A DNA stretch of 64,000 nt, taken from the NCBI GenBank assembly GCA_947380295.1, contig CANCQK010000003.1, forward strand, positions 186,001 to 250,000. Reading direction: 5' to 3'. The notes below the pieces were generated by a model. It had not been told where the DNA came from, searched no databases, and saw only the letters and a program-made list of their open reading frames with translations. How positions within the stretch are numbered: position 1 is the stretch's first letter; every line of letters begins with the position of its first letter. Source of the stretch: Bdellovibrionales bacterium. GTDB lineage: Bacteria > Bdellovibrionota > UBA1018. The position numbers and the translations under genes are program-made. Below, piece by piece: positions 1 to 7,136 of the stretch.

Positions 1-1074
1 CATGTTCTTCATGCTCTTGTAGTTGAGCGGGAAGGTCACTGCCTTAAGTAAGAGAGTGAGCAAAATGATGGCAACCCCGTAGTTTTGGACAAACTGGTAG
101 AACCATTTCAACAGCTGCAAGAGCGGGTAGGCAAAGATGGTGAACCAACCAAAATCAACAGCGTGATCAAGTGTCGAGTCCACTTGTCTCAAAGCGTTTA
201 AGTCCTTTGGACCGAAATAGATCTTGAGGGGGATTTGGATTGAGTTGCTGGTCACTGGATAAACCAGGCTCATCCGACCTGTGTGAGGGCCGACAGGTTG
301 TTGAAGACCGTTAGGAGCCACGGGGCTCTGGTCAACCGCAGTTAGAATGAAATATCGGCTTGTAGCGGCGATGAACTTCACGGGCGAAGCAATTTGCTTT
401 TGCTCGATGGTGTCCTTGAGTTGGACGCGTTCAACTCCCTCATGCCAATAGAGAAGCTGCTGATCTTGAGCCTCTTGATCTTGACCCATCCCTTGAGAGA
501 CGAGCGAAAGAAATGCGAATCGAGGCGAGCGAGTTTTGAATTCGGCTGTAATTCGCGCATTCATATGATTGGACTGAGGCGACAGTGTGAATTCTCGGGT
601 GAGCTTGACGTTGGCGTCCTCGAAAGACCAGAGTGCGCCTTGGGCGGTTGGCTGGAGCGCGCCTTGAACGTGATTGAGGTATTCTAGGCTATTGTCATCA
701 AAAGCAAGTTGAAGCTGCCCACCTTGGTGGGTGACTGACTTTAAGTCGACCTGAGGAGCCTCTTTGGACATTCCCTGTTTGTAGTCTTTCAGGATCCAAT
801 CAGAGATAAAAGAGCCACCGTCATCTAGGGTGATCTGACCGTTTGGGCCTTGGAGTGAAAGGGTTTGTGAAGGGCGCTTCTCCGTTGGAGTAGCAGGGGC
901 CGGAGTTGTAGCACCCTGGGCATTTTTGGTGGCGGGTTGCTCGGGACTCTGCTGAGCAATTTGAGCCACCTGGGAGGTTGCTTGGGTGGGCATTCGGGGT
1001 TCAACGTAAAACTTCTGCCACCCCAGTAAGATCAAAAAACACAGAACTACTGCTAATACTGTCCGACGGTCCAT
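1..1074 (-). CDS. yidC: membrane protein insertase YidC (partial, cut by window edge)
   Basis: YidC/Oxa1 inserts and folds inner-membrane proteins, alone or with SecYEG. The first 358 codons are here, reading off the left edge without a stop. The protein starts MDRRTVLAVVLCFLILLGWQ, a typical YidC N-terminal membrane anchor. A Pro/Ala/Gln-rich linker follows, then a large periplasmic domain (about residues 70-290). The last 50 residues before the edge hold the start of the conserved core: a membrane segment in the FGWFTIFAYPLLQLLKWFY region, then VTFPLNYKSMKNM. Usual length in proteobacteria is about 540 residues, so roughly the C-terminal third is outside the window. It is the last visible gene of the rpmH-rnpA-yidD-yidC block, 3 bp after yidD. 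Confidence 0.96.
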   Translation of the reverse strand, partial: MDRRTVLAVVLCFLILLGWQKFYVEPRMPTQATSQVAQIAQQSPEQPATKNAQGATTPAPATPTEKRPSQTLSLQGPNGQITLDDGGSFISDWILKDYKQGMSKEAPQVDLKSVTHQGGQLQLAFDDNSLEYLNHVQGALQPTAQGALWSFEDANVKLTREFTLSPQSNHMNARITAEFKTRSPRFAFLSLVSQGMGQDQEAQDQQLLYWHEGVERVQLKDTIEQKQIASPVKFIAATSRYFILTAVDQSPVAPNGLQQPVGPHTGRMSLVYPVTSNSIQIPLKIYFGPKDLNALRQVDSTLDHAVDFGWFTIFAYPLLQLLKWFYQFVQNYGVAIILLTLLLKAVTFPLNYKSMKNM

Positions 1075-1077
1075 TCG

Positions 1078-1356
1078 TTACCTTCCGTACTGAGATTTAT
1101 GATTGAATTGTGAGTTTTCTATAGCATGGGGCACGGGGTCATAGCCAGCAGTAGAGAGGGGGTTGCAACGACAAATCCTGAACAGGGAAAGTCTAGAGCC
1201 CTTTAAAAACCCATGAACTGCTATGGCTTCACGGGCGTATTGGCTACAAGACGGCACAAAGCGGCACCCGAAGTAAGGCCCACAAAACCAATGGATGACT
1301 GGCGAAATGACCAGTCGGTAGCCCTTAATCAGGAGATCAGCGCCCCGAGACAGCAC
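1078..1356 (-). CDS. yidD: membrane protein insertion efficiency factor YidD
   Basis: This small (92 aa) YidD-family protein is thought to assist YidC-dependent membrane insertion. The N-terminal amphipathic stretch (LIKGYRLVISPVIH) and the three-cysteine core (RFVPSCSQYAREAI, then CRCNPLSTAGYDPVP) are diagnostic. Length is in the normal 70-100 aa range. It overlaps the 3' end of rnpA by 20 bp and yidC follows 3 bp later, so it is translationally coupled in the conserved rnpA-yidD-yidC arrangement. Confidence 0.95.
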   Translation of the reverse strand: MLSRGADLLIKGYRLVISPVIHWFCGPYFGCRFVPSCSQYAREAIAVHGFLKGSRLSLFRICRCNPLSTAGYDPVPHAIENSQFNHKSQYGR

Positions 1357-1693
1357 GAATGATGCGTTCCCGAATGCATTGGCCTAGCTTTTCCGGATAG
1401 GGGTAGGCCATCTTTTTGTAGGCCGGAACTACGACATTGTAGTCAAAGCTACCCAAGGATGCTTGCTGAGTTCTGAATGATTCGCGGATCTGGCGCTTGA
1501 CCCGATTTCTTTCAACGGACGAGCCCTTTGCCTTTAGGGTAATACCCAGCCTAAAGTGCCCAAGCTGATTCGGAACTCGAAAAATCGTACATTCCGGTAG
1601 CTTGAAAACCTGGCTTTGACCAAAAAAGTTGCGATATTCCCAAGGATGATGGAGCCGCTTTTCGGTGCTGAGATCTTGTGAGATCACAACCAA
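1337..1693 (-). CDS. rnpA: ribonuclease P protein component
   Basis: RnpA is the protein subunit of RNase P, which matures the 5' ends of tRNAs with the RNA subunit. The 118-aa protein has the family signature ERNRVKRQIRE (about residues 61-71, the RNR motif that contacts RNA) and a downstream DYNVVVPAYKKM strand. The start lies 4 bp downstream of the rpmH stop, the usual rpmH-rnpA coupling. Confidence 0.95.
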   Translation of the reverse strand: MVVISQDLSTEKRLHHPWEYRNFFGQSQVFKLPECTIFRVPNQLGHFRLGITLKAKGSSVERNRVKRQIRESFRTQQASLGSFDYNVVVPAYKKMAYPYPEKLGQCIRERIIRAVSGR

Positions 1694-1697
1694 AGCT

Positions 1698-1847
1698 TTA
1701 TTTGCCCGACACCTTTACGGTAAGGCGTTTGCGACCTTTTGCGCGGCGTCTGTTCAATACCTTCTGACCATCTGAAGTCTTCATTCTGGCTCGGAATCCG
1801 TGACGGCGACGGCGCTTGGTTCTGCTTGGCTGAAAAGTTCTCTTCAT
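1698..1847 (-). CDS. rpmH: 50S ribosomal protein L34
   Basis: This 49-aa, strongly basic protein begins [20 protein letters not shown] and continues with a [23 protein letters not shown] core, the invariant L34 pattern. It is complete and followed by rnpA. The divergent rpmH/dnaA arrangement is the ancestral bacterial one, and the dnaA side begins 224 bp away. Confidence 0.97.
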   Translation of the reverse strand: MKRTFQPSRTKRRRRHGFRARMKTSDGQKVLNRRRAKGRKRLTVKVSGK

Positions 1848-1893
1848 AAAAAATCCTGTTTAGATAATACTCGACAAAAATTAGATTCGACCA

Positions 1894-1922
1894 TGAGTAC
1901 CCAACCTAGGTTGACTTGTCAA
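1894..1922 (-). promoter_or_regulatory. candidate sigma70-type promoter for rpmH-rnpA-yidD-yidC
   Basis: On the minus strand a perfect -35 TTGACA (1917-1922) is separated by 17 bp from TACTCA (1894-1899), a weak -10. The start of rpmH is about 47 bp further. The -35 lies inside the palindrome TTGACTTGTCAA (1911-1922), which could be an operator. This rests on sequence similarity only. Confidence 0.35.
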
Positions 1923-1997
1923 GTCTTACAAAGGGCTCGAGCAGACTCGTCAGGAGAGTGTCTTGATGAGCGTGGCGAAAGGGGGTTGGGCTGCGAC

Positions 1998-2021
1998 GCA
2001 GTTAGGCAGTTAGCCAGTTAG
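1998..2021 (+). repeat. three tandem 8-bp direct repeats upstream of dnaA
   Basis: GCAGTTAG (1998-2005), GCAGTTAG (2006-2013) and CCAGTTAG (2014-2021) lie head to tail with exact 8-bp spacing, ending 50 bp before the preferred dnaA start. This is the only obvious structure on the dnaA side of the rpmH-dnaA gap. No good match to the DnaA box TTATCCACA is seen in the gap. The array could be a binding site for a dnaA regulator or an initiator; its function is unknown. Confidence 0.6.
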
Positions 2022-2071
2022 AATGACTAGCTATAAGAAATACCTCATGCTACTGGTATTTGCATCTTTGT

Positions 2072-3490
2072 ATGAACCACTCAAATCATTCTGATCTCAA
2101 AAGATGGCCAGAACTCTGGGAGTCCACCTGTCGGATTTTGGAGCAAACTGTTGTTCAAAATCAGCTCCATGCCTGGATTCTTCCGCTCGAACTCATTGAT
2201 GTTCAAGACTCCGAGCACGGTCTCAGGGTTAAAATGGCGGCTCCCAATGATTTTTCTGCGCAGTGGGTTCGGGATCATTATCAGAAGGCCATCGAAGCGG
2301 CGATTACGCAGATCACAGCCAGTCCCTGCGAGCTTCATTTTTTAGTCAAGGAAGCTAGAAATACCATTAGAGAAGATGCTTTCGCATTGACTGAGCCTAG
2401 TATTGCCCCGGCCCCGATTCAGGCTCCAGCTGTTACTATGGGTGCCGTTGCAGGTCCTGGATCTAGGAGTTCTCACGATCAGCCCGATCCGCGCTACGTG
2501 TTTGAAAGTTTTGTGGTGGGTGCAAGTAACCAGTTTGCTCATGCAAGTGCAATCGCGGTCGCCGAACAGCCAGCGAGGCAATATAACCCTCTGTTTTTGT
2601 ACAGCCCACCTGGGCTTGGAAAGACGCACCTTTTGCATGCGATCGGCAATCATCTCATTGCTATGAATCCGAATGCTCGGGTGGCTTATTTGTCAGCTGA
2701 AAAATTTGTGAATGAGCTGATTGACTCTCTTCAGCATCGTAGGATGCCTCAGTTTCGGGCAAAATATCGCGATAGTTATGACATGATTTTGATCGACGAT
2801 ATTCAGTTTATAGCGGGCAAAAATACGAGCGAAGAAGAATTTTTTCATACTTTTAACGCCCTTCACAGCTCGAAGCGTCAGATCGTGGTGAGCAGTGATC
2901 GTCCGCCTAAGGAGATTGAAGGCCTAGAGGAACGCGTGCGAACCCGCTTTGAATGGGGCTTAGTAGCTGATATCAGCCCGCCTGAGATTGAGACGCGAAT
3001 CGCGATTCTTAAGTCCAAGGCTGAGCGCGATGATATTTATCTACCCGATGATGTAGCGACGTTTCTTGCGTCTTATATTAAGTCCAACGTACGTGAACTC
3101 GAAGGAGTTTTGATTCGACTTCAGGCTCAAGCCTCGTTGAGTGGGGCGGAAATTTCGCTCGAAATGGCCAAACACGAGCTCAGGACTGCCGTTCCGGTGG
3201 AAGGCTCGAATTACACCATTGAGTCGATCCAAAATGCTGTAGCTCGGCATTTTAACATTAAGGTTCTAGATCTTAAATCCTCCGTGCGATCTCGTTCGGT
3301 TGCATTTCCTAGGCAAATTGCCATGTATTTGATTCGGAAATATACGGGTCTCGGATTTAAGGAAATTGGGCTCTATTTTGGTGGAAAAGATCACACCACT
3401 ATTTTACACGCCTGCGGAAAAATTGAAGCCGGTCTTGAGCTAGATCAGCCGATCCGTGATGCAGTCGAGGCGATTCAGAATCTTCTCTAG
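2072..3490 (+). CDS. dnaA: chromosomal replication initiator DnaA
   Basis: DnaA is an AAA+ protein that binds DnaA boxes and opens the origin. From the ATG at 2072 it is 472 aa. A TTG four codons earlier (2060) also keeps the frame, but neither start has a strong Shine-Dalgarno. Domain I covers about residues 10-95, a Pro/Ala linker 105-135, and the AAA+ domain starts near FESFVVGASNQFAHA. Walker A is GLGKTH (181-186), Walker B ILIDDIQF (239-246). The C-terminal DNA-binding domain ends with the signature FGGKDHTTILHACGKIE. The P-loop reads SPPGLGKT, with Ser instead of the usual first Gly. It ends convergently with the next gene, overlapping it by 3 bp (3487-3489 and 3488-3490 stops). Confidence 0.97.
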   Translation: MNHSNHSDLKRWPELWESTCRILEQTVVQNQLHAWILPLELIDVQDSEHGLRVKMAAPNDFSAQWVRDHYQKAIEAAITQITASPCELHFLVKEARNTIREDAFALTEPSIAPAPIQAPAVTMGAVAGPGSRSSHDQPDPRYVFESFVVGASNQFAHASAIAVAEQPARQYNPLFLYSPPGLGKTHLLHAIGNHLIAMNPNARVAYLSAEKFVNELIDSLQHRRMPQFRAKYRDSYDMILIDDIQFIAGKNTSEEEFFHTFNALHSSKRQIVVSSDRPPKEIEGLEERVRTRFEWGLVADISPPEIETRIAILKSKAERDDIYLPDDVATFLASYIKSNVRELEGVLIRLQAQASLSGAEISLEMAKHELRTAVPVEGSNYTIESIQNAVARHFNIKVLDLKSSVRSRSVAFPRQIAMYLIRKYTGLGFKEIGLYFGGKDHTTILHACGKIEAGLELDQPIRDAVEAIQNLL

Positions 3491-5043
3491 AGCCTTTTTT
3501 CTAGTTTGATGAATTGAATAAAATTCCACAAAAAGTGTGGAAAAATCTTGATCTTCTCAACCCAGCTCCGACGATACAGATTTAACAAGAGTCTAAAGGT
3601 GATGTATTGAAAAGTTGTGTAGGGGAACCACCAAGGCGATTTAAAGTAAAGCCAGGATGATCGGGGTTTGTGAATGTGTCGCACGTTGACGAATTCGTAC
3701 AAGCCCGCTTCAGAGTGAGTCCGCCCGAAGCCACTGTCTTTGACTCCTCCCCAAGGGGTTTCGCCAAGTCCAGCCGTGTAAACGACTTCATTGATAGTGA
3801 CAGTTCCAACCTCAAGTTGTCTTGCCATGTCTTCGGCCAGGGGGATGTTTTTTGTGATGATGCTTGCTAGTAAGCCGTAACGATTGTGGTTCGCCTTCTC
3901 GATGGCCTCGGCCACAGACTTGAAGGTAGTGATAGCGGCGACTGGGCCAAAGGTTTCCTCTTGGTAGATCGAGGTCTCTTCGATTTCTTGGCCACTGACT
4001 AAAGTAGGGGCTAAATATCGACGATCTGAACTGAACTCGCCGCCGATTTCAAATGTAGCCCCCTTTGCCTTGGCCTCCTCCATCTGCTGGGAGTAAATTG
4101 ATTTTTGTTTTTCGAGTGTGATGGGGCCAATGTCATTTCGGCCATCGACAGAAGGGCCTTGTCGGAGCAACCGGATTTTTGCCTTGAGAAGCTCCATAAA
4201 GGGTTCTTTGATTCGCTCGTGTACTAGGATTCGTTCGACAGAGGCGCAGATTTGGCCAGAATTGCTCATCGAACCCCAGAGGGCAGCCGAAGTCGCATAA
4301 TCGAGATCCGCATCGGGTAGCACGATCATCGCATCTTTTCCGCCCAGCTCTAAGTTAACTGGGATCAGGTGGCGAGCGGCAGCTTCCATGACTTTTTTTC
4401 CGGTTGCGACACTCCCAGTGAAAAATATTTTCCCAGGTTTTTTGTCAATCAGGGCTGCGCCTAGGTCTCCGGTTCCGATCACGGTTTGGAGGACAAAAGG
4501 CGGTAGTCCTGCTTCACTGCAAATATCTTGGATTCGTAATCCTACACTTGGGGTCACTTCGCTCGGCTTAAAGATCACTGCATTGCCTGCAACGAGAGCC
4601 ATCACGATGTCTGCAAACGGGAGCAAAAAGGGGTAATTCCAAGGTGAGATGACCGCAACCACCCCGATTGGCCAGTAGTTTAGGTCACTTCGTCGATGCT
4701 TCATAAGAACCAGGGGAATGCGCTGATCTTTGAGGACTCTTGGTGCATTCTTAGCGAAAAAAGTGAGTAAATCTGCTGAAGGTATAATTTCGTTACTTAA
4801 AGCCTCGAATTGAGGTTTACCATTCTCACGAGAGATGATGTCAATCAGTTCGTCTGCTCTTTGAACGAGGACCTCTCGGAGTTGAAGCAGGTAAGAAGCT
4901 CTTTTTTTTGCTGGCACATTTGCCCATTGTTTTTGAGCCGATTGTGCGCGCTCAAAAATCTCCGTCATTGATTCGACTGAAGTCAGTTGAATTTCTTGTA
5001 TAATTTCACCTGTAGCCGGATTTCTTGAGATTAGTGTGCTCAT
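3487..5043 (-). CDS. aldehyde dehydrogenase with hydrophobic C-terminal extension
   Basis: This 518-aa NAD(P)-dependent aldehyde dehydrogenase has the general-base Glu in ELGGKD (E232), the FTGS nucleotide loop (208-211), and the catalytic Cys in SGQICASVE (C266). The sequence YQEETFGPV precedes the terminal PWGGVKDSGFGR. After the normal end of the fold (about residue 440) there is an extra 70-residue Trp/Phe/Tyr-rich tail, from about KSPWWFPYTTFQYITFRLL onward. This resembles the membrane tail of long-chain fatty-aldehyde dehydrogenases. I infer a membrane-associated enzyme oxidising hydrophobic aldehydes; the substrate is not readable from sequence. It is a single gene, convergent with dnaA, and its upstream region is the AT-rich island. 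Confidence 0.88.
   Translation of the reverse strand: MSTLISRNPATGEIIQEIQLTSVESMTEIFERAQSAQKQWANVPAKKRASYLLQLREVLVQRADELIDIISRENGKPQFEALSNEIIPSADLLTFFAKNAPRVLKDQRIPLVLMKHRRSDLNYWPIGVVAVISPWNYPFLLPFADIVMALVAGNAVIFKPSEVTPSVGLRIQDICSEAGLPPFVLQTVIGTGDLGAALIDKKPGKIFFTGSVATGKKVMEAAARHLIPVNLELGGKDAMIVLPDADLDYATSAALWGSMSNSGQICASVERILVHERIKEPFMELLKAKIRLLRQGPSVDGRNDIGPITLEKQKSIYSQQMEEAKAKGATFEIGGEFSSDRRYLAPTLVSGQEIEETSIYQEETFGPVAAITTFKSVAEAIEKANHNRYGLLASIITKNIPLAEDMARQLEVGTVTINEVVYTAGLGETPWGGVKDSGFGRTHSEAGLYEFVNVRHIHKPRSSWLYFKSPWWFPYTTFQYITFRLLLNLYRRSWVEKIKIFPHFLWNFIQFIKLEKRL
3524..3544. repeat. inverted repeat of DnaA-box-like sequences just after dnaA
   Basis: TTCCACA (3524-3530), a 5-bp spacer, then TGTGGAA (3536-3542) form a perfect inverted repeat. 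The right arm extends to TGTGGAAAA, whose complement TTTTCCACA differs from the DnaA box TTATCCACA at one position. It lies within the 3' coding end of the aldehyde dehydrogenase gene, 35 bp past dnaA. It has no downstream T-tract, so a terminator is unlikely. Confidence 0.4.
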
Positions 5044-5289
5044 TTTATTTTAGGATAGCACATAAATTATGTTTAAATATATTGAGTTTTAATATTCTTT
5101 TTATGGGTAATTTAAGAAAAATTAAATTCGTAATCTATTAAATTAAAATAAAATAAAAATTTATAAATAAATGAAAATTGATGAAAGAATTAGATTCGTT
5201 TTTCTGCGATTACTTTTGTCGTGGTGGGGGTGTTTTTTGAAAGGTTATGACTCAGTGCGTCTTGGTTTTGTCTGACTGGGTTCACGAAG
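5044..5289. other. AT-rich intergenic island between aldehyde dehydrogenase and tRNA-Gly
   Basis: No gene is seen. From about 5045 to 5205 the sequence is almost entirely A and T, made of AAATTAAAATAAAATAAAAA-type runs, while the flanks are near 50% GC. The island probably contains the promoter of the minus-strand aldehyde dehydrogenase gene, but no single -35/-10 pair stands out. It lies downstream of the 3' end of the tRNA-Gly gene and 1.5 kb from dnaA. It could therefore be a DNA-unwinding element, an H-NS-like silenced promoter region, or a relic of an insertion at the tRNA. None of these is shown by the sequence. Confidence 0.6.
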
Positions 5290-5366
5290 TGGAGCGGGTG
5301 AAGGGGCTCGAACCCTCGACCTCAAGCTTGGGAAGCTCGCACTCTAGCCAACTGAGCTACACCCGC
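5290..5366 (-). tRNA. tRNA-Gly (anticodon CCC)
   Basis: A full cloverleaf can be drawn on the minus strand. The acceptor stem GCGGGTG pairs with CACCCGC, the D arm is GCTC/GAGT, and the anticodon stem CGAGC/GCTTG carries the loop TTCCCAA, giving anticodon CCC. The T arm GAGGG/CCCTT carries TTCGAGC. The discriminator is U, usual for tRNA-Gly, and the 3' CCA is encoded in the DNA (TGG at 5290-5292). It reads GGG codons. It is isolated, with no other tRNA in the window. Confidence 0.95.
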
Positions 5367-5488
5367 ATTCCAGATTGAACCCGTCTTTGGTATCGCAGAT
5401 TGGATTCGGATGCAACTTCGATGTCATAAAGAAAGCTAAAGGCAAATTAGGGTTAGCCCGAAATGGTAAGCGAGGGGATTGTGGGCCT

Positions 5489-6538
5489 ATGAGTCGCTTA
5501 TTGTGGAAAAATTGGGTGTTTTTATTGACGTCGCTTTGTTTGAGCACGCAGTGCTTGGCGGGTGAAGGGGATGGCGATACTGAAGAAGCCGGTGGTAGGG
5601 TCTCTGCTGATCTTTTAAGCAGCGTAGCTGCTGTTCCAGCAGTCATTCAAGAGTCCGTTCAAGTGCTTCTCCCTGCCTCTCATTGCGACAATGTGCGCAG
5701 CAAAAGAAAGCGAAAGGGGGGTTCAGACCCTCAGCAGAATGCTACGGCCCCCGGGTCTCCGGTGAAAAAGTTGAATCGCTTATCTTTATCTTCTGGGGGG
5801 TTTGCATTTAATTACAAAAGTCAGCTGGACTATCACAACGGCGACCTTTTATACGGATTGCAGACGGGGCGCGAGGAGACCCTGAGTTCATTGAAACGCG
5901 ATTATCCCGAGGGTAAAGCCTTCACAGTCGATGTCTTTAATAACTTGATTCTTGGCCATTTTAGGGCTCCGGGCAAAGGTCTGATCACTCAAGAGGACTT
6001 GATTCGGGAGCGGGTGGCCGGTTTAGTTCAGAGTGGCAAGCTTCATGGGTTGGATGCTGACCGATTTGGGCGGTATTTGCTCTTTCTCGGAAGAGGAATG
6101 TCAGTAGAAAAGCAGAAAATGGAGTCAGACGACTTTATCAGGGAGGCCTGTATTCTGGCCATCTTCTTCACTGCTCAGGAGAGGCAAAAAATTCATTTCG
6201 TGTTGGATGGTTTTGACCCGCGCCATGCAGTTGATGTTCGCAATCGCCATTACGGAAGCTTTACGGGCCACGAGTTTCGCGCGATTGTGGATCGTTATCG
6301 CGAGGATCCTTCGATCCTTAATTCGATTGAGTTTTACGAGGCAGGCGAGCGTTTTGATCCAGCAAAGAAGAATGCGCTTATGAAATCGATGCTAGGAGCA
6401 GGTCCTGGGCAATTAGGCGTTTCCCCGCCTGCTTCGAGTGCGGCACCCGAGGTGTTACCGGCACAGGGTAGCGCCGTGGAGGATTATTCCGTGCATCCAC
6501 GGGGAAGCGTGGGTAGGATACTTAACTTTTCTAATTAG
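5489..6538 (+). CDS. unknown secreted protein
   Basis: I do not recognise a family. The chosen ATG (5489) has GAGGGG upstream and begins with a convincing signal peptide (MSRLLWKNWVFLLTSLCLST then QCLAG), about 23 residues. The frame is open further upstream to 5375, but that part would be non-signal sequence running from the tRNA flank. The mature protein (about 325 aa) has a Ser/Ala/Val-rich N-terminal part and a basic patch (SKRKRKGG). A longer mixed alpha/beta-looking region (about residues 100-310) contains VLDGFDPRHAVDVRNRHYG and HEFRAIVDRYRED. The tail is Pro/Ala-rich. Two early Cys (QC at the cleavage site and HC) could matter. It is monocistronic and convergent with the DUF983 gene. 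Confidence 0.75.
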   Translation: MSRLLWKNWVFLLTSLCLSTQCLAGEGDGDTEEAGGRVSADLLSSVAAVPAVIQESVQVLLPASHCDNVRSKRKRKGGSDPQQNATAPGSPVKKLNRLSLSSGGFAFNYKSQLDYHNGDLLYGLQTGREETLSSLKRDYPEGKAFTVDVFNNLILGHFRAPGKGLITQEDLIRERVAGLVQSGKLHGLDADRFGRYLLFLGRGMSVEKQKMESDDFIREACILAIFFTAQERQKIHFVLDGFDPRHAVDVRNRHYGSFTGHEFRAIVDRYREDPSILNSIEFYEAGERFDPAKKNALMKSMLGAGPGQLGVSPPASSAAPEVLPAQGSAVEDYSVHPRGSVGRILNFSN

Positions 6539-6550
6539 ATTTTTTGTCGC

Positions 6551-6982
6551 CTATGGGGAATTTGGAGTGCCCGCGGATGGGTTGGATTCTCGGTCCATGA
6601 CTCTGTCAAGCGACTCAAGGCTTCGGCTCATCTTGTATTCTAGGTGCAGCCAGAGAATTTTTGAATAAAAGGTCAAAAACGTTCCCAAAAACAAAAATTC
6701 AACCAGGGGAAATCCAAGTAGGATCTCGATCTCGACGTTCATGAGTTTCAGGGCAATCATGGGTGGGATGGTCAGTGCAGCAGTGAGGAGAAATCCGACT
6801 GCGATGGCTCCGAGATAAAAACCACTTTCCGGATAGAAATTATACTCGCAGGTAGCGCACTTGGGGCGGATTCCGATTAAGCCCTCCGTGACCTTACCTT
6901 GGTGACATGCAGGGCATCGGGCCCTGAGCAGCGCGAGAATGCTGAACGGTTGATGGGGGCGTGGAGGGTCTTGAGTGCTCAT
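6551..6982 (-). CDS. DUF983 family membrane protein
   Basis: This 143-aa protein fits the DUF983 family. A zinc-ribbon-like N-terminal part has two cysteine pairs (ARCPACHQGK at about 20-29 and PKCATCEYNF at about 40-49). Two hydrophobic membrane segments follow (about 56-82 and 88-112). Function is unknown in the family; members often lie near respiratory or cytochrome-oxidase genes, which is not the case here. It is divergent from mnmG and 12 bp convergent with the unknown secreted protein. Confidence 0.82.
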   Translation of the reverse strand: MSTQDPPRPHQPFSILALLRARCPACHQGKVTEGLIGIRPKCATCEYNFYPESGFYLGAIAVGFLLTAALTIPPMIALKLMNVEIEILLGFPLVEFLFLGTFLTFYSKILWLHLEYKMSRSLESLDRVMDRESNPSAGTPNSP

Positions 6983-7136
6983 AGGGCTTGGAGGATAACA
7001 CAGCTGGATGTTTCAGGTGCGAGTTCTGAATTGTTTTTAAGTTAGATTTCCGAGAAGTTGACTCTTTGAGGGGGTTAATGGTAGTAGTTCATCGCTAGAG
7101 TTACATAAAATCAGGCGAAAAAAAGGCAAAATTTCC

